Assembly: GCF_027587205.1 (NCBI RefSeq)
Contig: NZ_JAPDOD010000042.1
Coordinates: forward strand, 1-64,000
Direction of reading: 5' to 3'
Source: Solirubrobacter ginsenosidimutans
Lineage (GTDB): Bacteria > Actinomycetota > Thermoleophilia > Solirubrobacterales > Solirubrobacteraceae
Length of the DNA stretch: 64,000 nt
The position numbers were made by a program, and so were the translations under genes. The notes below the pieces were generated by a model. It did no database searches. It was not told the DNA's origin and saw nothing but the letters and a program-made list of their open reading frames with translations. Positions 48,052 to 56,659 of this stretch are shown piece by piece (within the stretch, counting starts at the first letter, position 1; each line of letters starts with the position of its first letter).

Positions 48052-49386
48052 GTGGGAATGGCCGCACACGCTGAAGCCCTGCCGACCACGCCGCGCGAGA
48101 GCAAGCTCAGCCCGACGCTGACCAAGAAGATGCTGCTGCTCTTCATCGTCGGTGACATCCTCGGCGGCGGCATCTACGCCCGCACCGGCGAGGTCGCGGG
48201 CGAGGTGGGCGGAGCCCTCTGGACCGGCTTCGCGCTGGCCGGCGTGATCGCGGCCTTCACGGCCGCCTCCTACGCCGAGCTGGTCGCCAAGTACCCGCAG
48301 GCCGCGGGCGCCGCGCTCTACGTCCACAAGGCGTTCAAACGGCCGCTGCTGACGTTCATCGTCGCGTTCGCGGTGATGTGCAGCGGCGTGAGCAGCGCCG
48401 CCGCACTGGCCACGGCCTTCGGCGGCGACTACCTGAGCGAGTTCGTCGAGCTGCCGACCGTCCTCGTCGGGCTGGCGGTGATCGCCGGCGTCTCGCTGAT
48501 CAACTTCCGCGGCATCAAGGAGTCCGCCGGGTTCAACCTTGGCTGCACGCTCATCGAGCTCGGCGGCCTGTTCCTGGTCGTCGTGATCGGCGCCGCGTTC
48601 CTGTTCGACGGCGGCGGCGACGCCGCCCGCGCGTTCGAGTTCAAGGACTCAGACACCACGCCCGCGCTGCTCGTCGTCGCGGGCGCCTCGATCGCGTTCT
48701 ACGCGCTGATCGGCTTCGAGGACGCGGTCAACGTCGCCGAGGAGACCAAGGACTCCACCCACGCGTTCCCGCGCACGCTGTTCATGGGCCTCGGCATCGC
48801 CGGCGCCGTCTATCTCGTCGTGGCGATCATCGCCGGCATGACGGTGCCCGCCGACACGCTCGCCGGCTCCGACGGGCCGTTGCTGGAGGTCGTCACCCAG
48901 GGCCCACTCGCCGTCGACTCCAAGTTCTTCAGCGCGATCGCGCTCTTCGCCCTCGTCAACGGCTGCCTGCTGAACCTCGTGATGGCCTCGCGGCTGCTGT
49001 ACGGGATGGCCAACGAGGGGGTCGTGCCGCGTGTCCTCGGCCGTGTCCACGAGGGCCGCCGAACGCCATGGGTGGCGATCCTCTTCAGCACCGCGGTAGC
49101 CGCGGTGCTGGTGACGCTCGGCGACCTCGAAACCCTCGCGGATACGACCGTCCTCCTGCTCCTCCTCGTGTTCATCTTCGTCAATGTGGCGCTGCTGGTG
49201 CTGCGCCGCCAGCCCGTCGAGCACGACCACTTCAAGGCCTGGACCGCGCTCCCGTGGCTCGGCGCCGCCACCTGTGCGGGGCTCGCCGTCCAGCAGGTCG
49301 TCGAAGATCCGAAGCTCGTCCTGTGGGCTGGTGGTCTTCTCCTCTTCGGGCTGATCCTGTGGGTCGTTGAGCGAGCCGTGCGATGA
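48052..49386 (+). CDS. APC-superfamily amino acid permease
   Basis: A 444-aa secondary transporter with about twelve membrane helices, importing an amino acid or amine. LLFIVGDILGGGIYARTGEVAG is the unwound first helix with the GxGI-type motif, YAELVAKYPQAAGAALYV the second, and IAFYALIGFEDAVNVAEETKD the sixth with the substrate-contact region. The start may be GTG 48052 or ATG 48058. TTGACA at 48025-48030 looks like a -35, without a matching -10. It is followed 7 bp later by an acyl-CoA dehydrogenase gene. Confidence 0.9.
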   Translation: MGMAAHAEALPTTPRESKLSPTLTKKMLLLFIVGDILGGGIYARTGEVAGEVGGALWTGFALAGVIAAFTAASYAELVAKYPQAAGAALYVHKAFKRPLLTFIVAFAVMCSGVSSAAALATAFGGDYLSEFVELPTVLVGLAVIAGVSLINFRGIKESAGFNLGCTLIELGGLFLVVVIGAAFLFDGGGDAARAFEFKDSDTTPALLVVAGASIAFYALIGFEDAVNVAEETKDSTHAFPRTLFMGLGIAGAVYLVVAIIAGMTVPADTLAGSDGPLLEVVTQGPLAVDSKFFSAIALFALVNGCLLNLVMASRLLYGMANEGVVPRVLGRVHEGRRTPWVAILFSTAVAAVLVTLGDLETLADTTVLLLLLVFIFVNVALLVLRRQPVEHDHFKAWTALPWLGAATCAGLAVQQVVEDPKLVLWAGGLLLFGLILWVVERAVR

Positions 49387-49393
49387 TCGACAA

Positions 49394-50689
49394 ATGGCAT
49401 GGGACTTCTCCACGGACCCCGAGTTCCAGGAGCAACTGGACTGGATGCGCGACCTCGTCAAGCGCGAGGTGTGGCCGATCGAGACCGTCTTCGAGGAGCT
49501 CGGCGAGGAGGGCTTCCGGCGCGCGATCAAGCCGCTGCAGGACCAGGTGAAGGCGCGCGGGCTGTGGGCCGCGCACCTGCCGCCTGAGCTCGGCGGCCAG
49601 GGGTTCGGGCAGGTCAAGCTCGGCCTGATGCACGAGATCCTGGGCACGTCGCCCTACGCGCCCGCCGTGTTCGGCAACGCGGCGCCGGACTCGGGCAACA
49701 GCGAGATCCTCGCGCTCGCGGGCTCGCCGGATCAGAAGGAGCGCTATCTGCACCCGCTGCTGGCGGGCGACCTGCGGTCAGCGTTCTCCATGACCGAGCC
49801 CGAGACCGCGGGCAGCGATCCGACGCTTCTGCAGACCCGCGCGGTCAAGGACGGCGACCACTGGGTCATCAACGGCCACAAGTGGTTCTCGACCAACGGC
49901 AGCGTCGCCGACTTCCTGATCGTGATGGCCGTCTCAGATCCCGACGCGCGGCCGCACCAGCGCGCGTCGATGTTCATCGTCGACGCCGACACGCCGGGCG
50001 TGAACATCGTCCGCGACATCGCGACGATGGAGCATCCGGCCGAGCACTTCGGCCGCTACGGCGGGCACGCCGAGATCGTCTACGAGAACGTCCGCATCCC
50101 CGCCGACGCGCTGCTCGGCGGCGAGGGCGAAGGGTTCCTGATCGCCCAGCACCGGCTCGGCCCGGGCCGCATCCATCACTGCATGCGCTGGCTCGGCGTG
50201 TCCAAGCGCGCGTTCGACATGCTCTGCGAGCGCGCGCTGTCGCGCTACGCGTTCGGCTCCCAGCTCTCCGACAAGCAGACGATCCAGAACTGGATCGCGG
50301 ACTCCGCGGCGCAGATGCAGGCGGCGCGGCTGATGACGCTGCACGCCGCCTGGCGGATGGACAACGAGGGCGCCGCCGCGGCCCGCACCGACATCTCGCT
50401 GATCAAGTTCTTCGGCGCCAACGTGCTCTTCGACGTCGTCGACCGCGCGCTGCAGATTCATGGGGCACTTGGGTACTCGACCGATCTACCCTTGGAAGCG
50501 ATGTACCGCTATGCGCGCGCCGCGCGCCTCTACGACGGCGCCGACGAGGTGCACCGGCAGTCGGTCGCCCGCCAGATCCTGCGCGGCTACGAGGCCCACG
50601 ACGTGCCGTCCGAGCACGTCCCCACCCGCCGCGAAGACGCCCGCGCGCGCTTCGCCGAGTTGCTCGCCGCCGTCAGCGCGAATGACTAG
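49394..50689 (+). CDS. Acyl-CoA dehydrogenase family protein
   Basis: A 431-aa FAD flavoenzyme of fatty acid or related acyl-CoA oxidation. SAFSMTEPETAGSDPTLL holds the FAD/substrate-binding TEPE region, INGHKWFSTNG the middle beta domain, and ALQIHGALGYSTDLPLEAMY with RYARAARLYDGADEVHR the C-terminal helical domain. The larger-than-average size and WDFSTDPEFQEQLDWM start resemble the ACAD10/11-like branch. ATG 49394 lies 7 bp after the permease. Its 3' end overlaps the M28 lipoprotein start by 8 bp. Confidence 0.92.
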   Translation: MAWDFSTDPEFQEQLDWMRDLVKREVWPIETVFEELGEEGFRRAIKPLQDQVKARGLWAAHLPPELGGQGFGQVKLGLMHEILGTSPYAPAVFGNAAPDSGNSEILALAGSPDQKERYLHPLLAGDLRSAFSMTEPETAGSDPTLLQTRAVKDGDHWVINGHKWFSTNGSVADFLIVMAVSDPDARPHQRASMFIVDADTPGVNIVRDIATMEHPAEHFGRYGGHAEIVYENVRIPADALLGGEGEGFLIAQHRLGPGRIHHCMRWLGVSKRAFDMLCERALSRYAFGSQLSDKQTIQNWIADSAAQMQAARLMTLHAAWRMDNEGAAAARTDISLIKFFGANVLFDVVDRALQIHGALGYSTDLPLEAMYRYARAARLYDGADEVHRQSVARQILRGYEAHDVPSEHVPTRREDARARFAELLAAVSAND

Positions 50690-51587
50690 CCGGATGCTGG
50701 CCGCCATCGCCTGCGTCTTCGTGCTCGGTGCCTGCGGGGGCTCGAGCGATCCCCAGCCCGCCGCGCAGACCTCCGCGCCGACCGCCGAACAGGTCGTGGC
50801 AACGCCCGAGGCGACCGCGGCCACGAAGGTCAACCGCTTCGACGGCGACCGCGCCTGGAAGACGCTCGAGTACCAGGTCAACCTCGGCCCGCGGCCCGCG
50901 GGCAGCGCGAAGTCCAAGGAGCTCGCCGCCTACATCAAGGCGCACCTGCCCAACAGCCACATCGAGCCCGTCGCGGGCGGCCTGCAGAACGTGGTCGGCA
51001 AGATCCCCGGGAAGGGCAAGCCGATCGTGCTCTCCGCCCACTACGACACGAAGGACATCCCGGACTTCGTGGGCGCCAACGACGGCGCCGGCGGCACCGC
51101 GCAGATGCTCGAGATCGCGCGGGTGATGAAGACGATGAAGCGCCCCAAGAACGCCTCTCCGATCTGGTTCGTCGCCTTCGACGGCGAGGAGGCCACCGAC
51201 GACAACGACTTCCTCGGCACCGGCGTGCGCGGCTCCAAGGCGTTCGCCAAGAAGTACGCCAAGCGGATCAAGGAGCTCGTCCTGCTCGACTTCGTCGCCA
51301 ACAAGAACCTGGCGATCCCGTATGAGCAGAGCTCGGACGCGTCGATGTGGGCGGATCTGCGCGAGGCCGCCGAGCGGGTGGGCAGCGACTCGGCGTTCCC
51401 CGACACCCAGCAGGGCACCGTCGAGGACGACCACACGCCGTTCCTGCAGGCCGGCGTCCCCGCGATCGATCTGATCGACTTCAACTTCCCCTGCTGGCAC
51501 AAGCCCTGCGACGACCTCACCGCCGTGTCCAAGGCGAGCTTGGACAAGAGCGGCGAGGCCGTGCTGGAGTTCCTCAGGGCGCGGTAG
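50682..51587 (+). CDS. M28 lipoprotein, glutaminyl-peptide cyclotransferase-like
   Basis: A 301-aa M28-fold enzyme exported as a lipoprotein (lipobox VLGAC). Zinc-site motifs are VLSAHYDTK, GANDGAGGTA and AFDGEEA. DDHTPFLQAGVPAIDLIDF followed by CWHKPCDD is more like glutaminyl-peptide cyclotransferases (which make N-terminal pyroglutamate) than aminopeptidases. ATG 50682 overlaps the dehydrogenase stop (ATGACTAG); ATG 50694 is possible but trims the n-region. Its tail overlaps the convergent 1230-aa gene by 14 bp. Confidence 0.82.
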   Translation: MTSRMLAAIACVFVLGACGGSSDPQPAAQTSAPTAEQVVATPEATAATKVNRFDGDRAWKTLEYQVNLGPRPAGSAKSKELAAYIKAHLPNSHIEPVAGGLQNVVGKIPGKGKPIVLSAHYDTKDIPDFVGANDGAGGTAQMLEIARVMKTMKRPKNASPIWFVAFDGEEATDDNDFLGTGVRGSKAFAKKYAKRIKELVLLDFVANKNLAIPYEQSSDASMWADLREAAERVGSDSAFPDTQQGTVEDDHTPFLQAGVPAIDLIDFNFPCWHKPCDDLTAVSKASLDKSGEAVLEFLRAR

Positions 51588-54500
51588 TCGCGAGCGTGAA
51601 GGTCAGCGTCCTGGAGTAGCTGCCGGTGCGCAGCGGCTCGGTCGCCGAGATCTTCTGGCGGAACGTGATCGGCACGATCGCGTTGCTCGCCGGGGCGTCC
51701 CACGTCTTCAGGACGCCCGTGCCCTCCAGCGGCGTGCGCAGCGTGAAGGCGCCGTTGGCGAGGCTTCCACCGTCCACGGAGAGCGTCGCGTCGGCCGCGG
51801 TCGAGATGACCGTCGCGGTCGTGGTCGCCGTGTACTCCTTCTCGACGCCCGGCGTGAAGGCGCCGAAGCTTGCAGGCGCCCCCAGTGTCAGGGCGAGCGT
51901 CGCGGGAACCGTGCCGCCGACGCTGCCGGGAACCGGCGGCGCGACGAACGGGGCGACCACGATCGTCTTCTCCGCGCGGATCGGCGAGAGGTCATCGCCC
52001 TCGCGCATCGAGTCGGCCTCGGCGGCGACGGTCACCGTTCCGGCGCGCACCGCGGTCAGCTCGCGCGTGGAGGGATCGAGCACCGCGACCTTGCCGGCGC
52101 GGCGCGCCTCGTCGACGCTGCCGCCGACGGCGAGCGCGCTGTCGCCCGACCAGCGCACGGACATCGGGTAGCGCAGCGGGACCTTGCGGGTGCCGGCGGC
52201 GACGCCGTTGGGCTGCACCAGCTCGCCGCCGAGCACGGCGGTCGAGCCTGCCGCGAGCGCATCCGGCCCGGTGAGGGCGATCGACTGCGCGAAGGCGCGG
52301 ACGTCCGCCCGCGGCTCGTCCGAGCCATGGATGCCGTAGCGCACCCACCCGGTGAAGCCGCCGCGATCCGGCGTGCCGTAGGGCGACTTGCCCGAGGACG
52401 GGAGCACCATGTACGGCACGCCCTCGACACGGTCGACGTTGACGATCTGTGCGTGCGAGCCGACCATCGCGGCGCGCTTGCCGGACTTCGCGCTGAAGCC
52501 GCTGAGCAGCGACTCGATCAGCGCGCCCTCCTTGCGGTCGCCGAGCTGCGACGCGTCACCCGGGTCGGGGTCGTTGGTCGGGTGGTGGGCGAAGACCATG
52601 ACCTGCTTGACGCTCGGGTCCTGCTGCGCGGCATCGAGCGCGTCCTGCAGCATCGGGAGCTGGCCCCAGTCGGAGCCGCGCAGCGTGCCGCGGGTGCTGT
52701 TGAGCAGCACGAAGCGCACGCCCTTGTGGTCGAACGTCCGGTACGGCGCGCCGAAGACGGCCTTCCAAGCGTCGAGGTTGTCCGTCCCGTAGGACTCGTG
52801 GTTGCCGGGGACGTAGAGGCAGGGCACGGTGTCGCCGGACGGTGCCGGCGGGGCGCCGTCGCCCACGAGCGCGCACCCACCCGCCTCGAGCGTCTGCTTG
52901 GCCAGCGCGATGTCGGCCGGGAAGCCCGTGTCGACGATGTCGCCGTTGAGGACGACGAAGTCCGGGTGCTGCGCGCGGATGCGCGCCAGCGCCGCGATCC
53001 CGACCTTCGCCAGCTCCGGTGCGGCCGCCGTGAACTGCACGTCGGACAGCGCCGCGAACGTCCAGTCGGCCCCGCCCAGCGAACCGTCGGCGCTGATCAG
53101 GCGGTCCGGGACCAACGCGTCCGGCGCGGGCGTGGCGATCTCGCTCGGCACGTCGACCTCGAGGTCGTCGAGGATGAACGAGCCCTTGTAGAGCCGCGCC
53201 GCGGCGGTCTCGATCAGGCGCACGTTGTCCACCCGCACCGGGTACTGGACCCCGCTCGCGGGCAGGCTGGCGCTGAACTTCGTCCACCCGGTGCCGGTCG
53301 CGTACCCGGGGCGCAGGTCGATCGTCTTGTTGGCCGCGTCGCGCAGCGAGATCGTCACCCACTGGCCCTGGCCGTCGCCCTTGACCCAGACCGACGCGCG
53401 CAGCGGCTGGCCGGGGAGCGTGATCTGCGTGTTGAGCACCGCGCCGGCGGAGCGGGTGGCGGTGGACTCGGTGAAGTCGTAGTCGACCTTCATGCCCTTG
53501 CCGGTGTGGCCGTCGTCGACGACCGTGATCTTGCCGGTGGGGGAGCGGTCGTGACGGAACTTCCAGACGCCGTCGGTGTCGAAGCCGTTGATCAGGACGG
53601 TCTGGGCACCCACCGTGACCGGGACCTTCGCGGTCAAGCCGGCGGCCTTGACGGTGAGGATCGTCGCGCCGTTGGCGGCGGGATCGATCTTCAGGCCGTC
53701 GCCCGAGGGGGTGATCTCGAGCACCGCGTGGTCGTAGTCGAGCTGGAGGTCGGACGGGTCGATCGTGGTCGCGAAGCCGTCGGCGTCGCGGCCGCTGATC
53801 CGCAGCGTGCCGGCCGCCGAGTCCGGCTCGGCGAAGCTCAGCCGCGCGGTGCTGGGCTCGAGCACCCGCGGCGCGCCGAGCACGCGAACACTCGTCGAGG
53901 CGTCCGCGGCACCGGCCTGCGCGCGCACCTTCACGGTGCCGGCGGTGTCCGGCGCGCGCAGCGTGGCGCCGCTCATCGTGGCCTTGTCGCTGCTCCACGC
54001 GACCGTGCCGGTGGGGACCGGCGCGTCGCGATCGTCCAGGCCCGCTGCGCTCAGCGTGCGGTGCAGACCGGGGAAGACGCGAGCGTCGGCCGGGGCGACG
54101 TCGAGGCCGTGGACGGCGCCGTCGCCGGGGGCGATGAAGACGCCGACGCCGTTGGGATCGCTGCGCTCGGAGCCGTCGGACGGGACGTTGCGGACCGTCG
54201 CGAGCGGGTTGCCGAGCGGGCGGGCGATCATCGTGGTCGATCCGCCGCCGTCGAGGTTCAGCGCCGTCTCGGCGCCGAGGTCGGCCATCAGCACGCCCAT
54301 CTGCGCGCGGGTCGGGCCGAGCACGAGCGACTGGCGGCCGTCGGCGGTGACCAGCAGCATCGTCTTGCCGCCGTCCTTGAAGCCGATCGACGTGCGCGGC
54401 GCCTGGCCGTCGGTGCCGACGATCGACTCCGGCTGCGGGACGCCGTCCTTGACCAGGATCTGGCGGCCGCCGACGGCGAAGTCGAGCGTGTCGGCGATGT

Positions 54501-55266
54501 CGCTCTTGAGCGCGTAGGACAACGTGACGGCGTCGCCGACCTTCAGCGCGCGCAGCGCCGTGGCGCCCTGCTCACGGCCGACGAGCGCGAAGCTGCCCTC
54601 CGGCAGCTGACCCGCGCCGGCGCCGGTGAGGTTGACGGCGCTGACCTTGCCGTCGGTGACGATCGCCTCGGCGAGGTCGGTCGAGCCGCTGACCCCGCGG
54701 GCGCGCGAGTACGTACCCCACAGCGGCGTGTAGGCGATGATCGCGTTGGCGCCGGCGTCGGTCGGGTCGTTGAGGCTCTTGACCACGCGCGGACCGCTGG
54801 GCAGCGTCGCGGTCGCGTCGAGCGTGAGCTTGGCGAGCCGCCCGAGGCGCCCGTTCGTCACGCCCGCGACCTGCGTCGAGCCGAAGCCCGACTTGCGCAC
54901 GAGGCCGCCCTGGACCTCGGGCCCGATCGCGGCGTTGGAGTTGTTGATGTCAAAGAAGTCGGCGTTCACGCCGGCGACGGCGCCCGCCGCGCGGACCTGC
55001 TCGGACAGGGCCGAGCCGCGCGCGACGGCGCCCGCGGTCAGCAGGTCGGCCTTCACGCCCTGTGCCTGGAGGTCGACGGTCATGACCTGCGCGTCGGTCC
55101 AGCCGATGTCGGAGAGCGTCACGAGGTGCCGGAGCGTCACGCCCGGGCCGATCCGCTCGGTGCTGTCGGTGAGGTTGAGCTGATCTGAGGCCGCGGCCGC
55201 CGCGGACGGGGCGACCAGCGCGGCGGCCACTGCGGCGGCCGCGATGAATCTGGGGAGCGTCTGCAT
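51574..55266 (-). CDS. Secreted phosphodiester glycosidase-metallophosphoesterase multidomain protein
   Basis: A 1230-aa exported protein (signal peptide to about 26). Domains: NAGPA-type phosphodiester glycosidase (about 80-385, with GVNADFFDIN and ALNLDGGGSTTMIA); Ig-like/Big2-like segments (390-560); a jelly-roll, carbohydrate-binding-like domain (about 570-715, FDTDGVWKFRH); a calcineurin-like metallophosphoesterase (about 735-1000, with LSDVQF, LNGDIVDTG, PGNHES, FAHHPTND and GSHAQI); further Ig-like sequence; and a 115-aa C-terminal module shared with the 43668 protein. It could remove a sugar from a phosphodiester and then the phosphate, outside the cell. GGGAGAAG is an SD about 11 nt before the ATG. 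Confidence 0.9.
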   Translation of the reverse strand: MQTLPRFIAAAAVAAALVAPSAAAAASDQLNLTDSTERIGPGVTLRHLVTLSDIGWTDAQVMTVDLQAQGVKADLLTAGAVARGSALSEQVRAAGAVAGVNADFFDINNSNAAIGPEVQGGLVRKSGFGSTQVAGVTNGRLGRLAKLTLDATATLPSGPRVVKSLNDPTDAGANAIIAYTPLWGTYSRARGVSGSTDLAEAIVTDGKVSAVNLTGAGAGQLPEGSFALVGREQGATALRALKVGDAVTLSYALKSDIADTLDFAVGGRQILVKDGVPQPESIVGTDGQAPRTSIGFKDGGKTMLLVTADGRQSLVLGPTRAQMGVLMADLGAETALNLDGGGSTTMIARPLGNPLATVRNVPSDGSERSDPNGVGVFIAPGDGAVHGLDVAPADARVFPGLHRTLSAAGLDDRDAPVPTGTVAWSSDKATMSGATLRAPDTAGTVKVRAQAGAADASTSVRVLGAPRVLEPSTARLSFAEPDSAAGTLRISGRDADGFATTIDPSDLQLDYDHAVLEITPSGDGLKIDPAANGATILTVKAAGLTAKVPVTVGAQTVLINGFDTDGVWKFRHDRSPTGKITVVDDGHTGKGMKVDYDFTESTATRSAGAVLNTQITLPGQPLRASVWVKGDGQGQWVTISLRDAANKTIDLRPGYATGTGWTKFSASLPASGVQYPVRVDNVRLIETAAARLYKGSFILDDLEVDVPSEIATPAPDALVPDRLISADGSLGGADWTFAALSDVQFTAAAPELAKVGIAALARIRAQHPDFVVLNGDIVDTGFPADIALAKQTLEAGGCALVGDGAPPAPSGDTVPCLYVPGNHESYGTDNLDAWKAVFGAPYRTFDHKGVRFVLLNSTRGTLRGSDWGQLPMLQDALDAAQQDPSVKQVMVFAHHPTNDPDPGDASQLGDRKEGALIESLLSGFSAKSGKRAAMVGSHAQIVNVDRVEGVPYMVLPSSGKSPYGTPDRGGFTGWVRYGIHGSDEPRADVRAFAQSIALTGPDALAAGSTAVLGGELVQPNGVAAGTRKVPLRYPMSVRWSGDSALAVGGSVDEARRAGKVAVLDPSTRELTAVRAGTVTVAAEADSMREGDDLSPIRAEKTIVVAPFVAPPVPGSVGGTVPATLALTLGAPASFGAFTPGVEKEYTATTTATVISTAADATLSVDGGSLANGAFTLRTPLEGTGVLKTWDAPASNAIVPITFRQKISATEPLRTGSYSRTLTFTLATTAP

Positions 55267-55303
55267 CGCCGCAGACTTCTCCCGGATCTAGAGCATCAGG
55301 TCG

Positions 55304-56635
55304 TCAAGGGGATGTGATCGCGGTGAGAATCGCCCGCGCAGATCGGTCCACATCCTCGTCGGTGGTCGCCCAATTGGAGGTCGAGATGCGGATCGCCTCG
55401 CGGCCGCCCCAGACGGTCCCGCCCACCCAGCACGTCCCGTCCGCCTGGATGCGCGCGACCGCGCTCGGCGGCGCGGCGACGAGCACCTGGTTGAGCACGA
55501 CGTCGTTGAGGACCTCCGCGCCGCCGGCGCGCAAGCGCTCGGCGAAGCGGGTCGCCTGCGCGCAGTTGCGCTCGACCAGCTCGGCCACCCCGGTGCGGCC
55601 GAGCGAGCGCAGCGCGGCGTAGACCGTGAAGCCGCGGGCGCGCCTGGAGGCCTCGGGCGTGTAGTCGTAGTTGTCGCGCTGCTCGCCCGCGACGAGGTAG
55701 GCGGCGCTGAGGCGCAGCGCGGCGCGGTGCGCGGCGCGGTCCTTGACGATCGCCAGGCCGCCGTCGTAGGGGACGTTGAGCCACTTGTGGGCGTCGGTGG
55801 CCCAGGAGTCCGCGCGCTCGAGGCCGCGGGTGAGATGCGCGTACCGGGGCGACGCCGCGGCCCAGAGCCCGAACGCGCCGTCGACGTGCAGCCACGCGCC
55901 CGACTGCTCGCAGAGGTACTCGATCGGCTCCAGCGGGTCGAACGCGCCGGTGTTCACGTTGCCCGCCTGCGCGCACACGATCGCGGGGCCGGCGTCCTTG
56001 AGCGCGCGGGCGAGCGCGTCGGGGTCCATCGCGCCCTGGTCGTCAGTGGCGACCAGGTGCGCGGCGTCGCGGCCGAGGCCGATCATCCGCAGCGCGCTGA
56101 AGACCGTCGCGTGCGCCTCCTGTCCCGCGATCACGGTGATCGGCGGCGCGCCGATCAGCCCCTGGCCGGCGGCGTCCCACCCGGCGCGCTTGAGCACCGC
56201 GTCGCGGGCGACCGCGAGGCAGGTGACGTTGGCCATCTGCGCGCCCGTCACGAGCCCGACGCTCGCGCTCGCGGGCAGCCCGAGCAGCGAGAGCACCCAC
56301 TCCTCGACGACCTCCTCGACCACGGCTGCGGCGGGCGAGCCGACCCACATGTGCGCGTTCTGGTCCCACGCCGAGGCGAGCCAGTCCGCCGCCAGCGCGG
56401 CGGGCAGCGCGCCGCCGGTGACGAACCCGAAGTAGCGCGGGCCGGCGCTGGCCACGATGCCGGGGTCCGCGCCGGCGACGAGGTCGTCGATCACCTGCTC
56501 GGCGGGAACGCCCTCGTCGGGCAGCTCGCGCCCGAGCGCGGCGCGCAGCGCGTCCGGGTCGACCGGCGGCCCGACCGGGCGGTCGGGGAGCGAGGCCAGA
56601 AACGCCTCGGCGTGACGAAAGGCGTGCTCGAGCAT
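55304..56635 (-). CDS. PLP-dependent group II decarboxylase (aromatic amino acid type)
   Basis: A 443-aa pyridoxal-phosphate enzyme. GPRYFGFVTGG and GLVTGAQMANVTCL begin the family, EAHATVFSALRMIGLG carries the His that stacks on PLP, WLHVDGAFGLWAA the Asp contact, and SWATDAHKWLNVPYD the Schiff-base Lys. It resembles aromatic-L-amino-acid and related decarboxylases; substrate is open. Its ATG is 24 bp from the divergent ispH start. TAGAAG (56647-56642, minus) may be its -10. Confidence 0.9.
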   Translation of the reverse strand: MLEHAFRHAEAFLASLPDRPVGPPVDPDALRAALGRELPDEGVPAEQVIDDLVAGADPGIVASAGPRYFGFVTGGALPAALAADWLASAWDQNAHMWVGSPAAAVVEEVVEEWVLSLLGLPASASVGLVTGAQMANVTCLAVARDAVLKRAGWDAAGQGLIGAPPITVIAGQEAHATVFSALRMIGLGRDAAHLVATDDQGAMDPDALARALKDAGPAIVCAQAGNVNTGAFDPLEPIEYLCEQSGAWLHVDGAFGLWAAASPRYAHLTRGLERADSWATDAHKWLNVPYDGGLAIVKDRAAHRAALRLSAAYLVAGEQRDNYDYTPEASRRARGFTVYAALRSLGRTGVAELVERNCAQATRFAERLRAGGAEVLNDVVLNQVLVAAPPSAVARIQADGTCWVGGTVWGGREAIRISTSNWATTDEDVDRSARAILTAITSP

Positions 56636-56641
56636 GAACCG

Positions 56642-56651
56642 CTTCTACCAT
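56642..56651. promoter_or_regulatory. Back-to-back -10 boxes of ispH and the decarboxylase gene
   Basis: Plus-strand TACCAT (56646-56651) ends 8 nt before GTG 56660. Minus-strand TAGAAG (56647-56642) ends 6 nt before ATG 56635. Only 24 bp separate the start codons. The GGAGG at 56653 is too close to GTG to be a normal SD. Confidence 0.42.
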
Positions 56652-56659
56652 CGGAGGCA

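Noticed and set aside
52327..55188. Plus-strand open frame of 953 codons opposite the 1230-aa secreted protein
   Set aside because: Shadow of the real minus-strand gene, which has a signal peptide and several recognisable domains; the plus frame has none.
56653..56657. GGAGG as Shine-Dalgarno for ispH
   Set aside because: Only 2 nt separate it from GTG 56660, too close for normal use; the TACCAT at 8 nt suggests a leaderless start instead.
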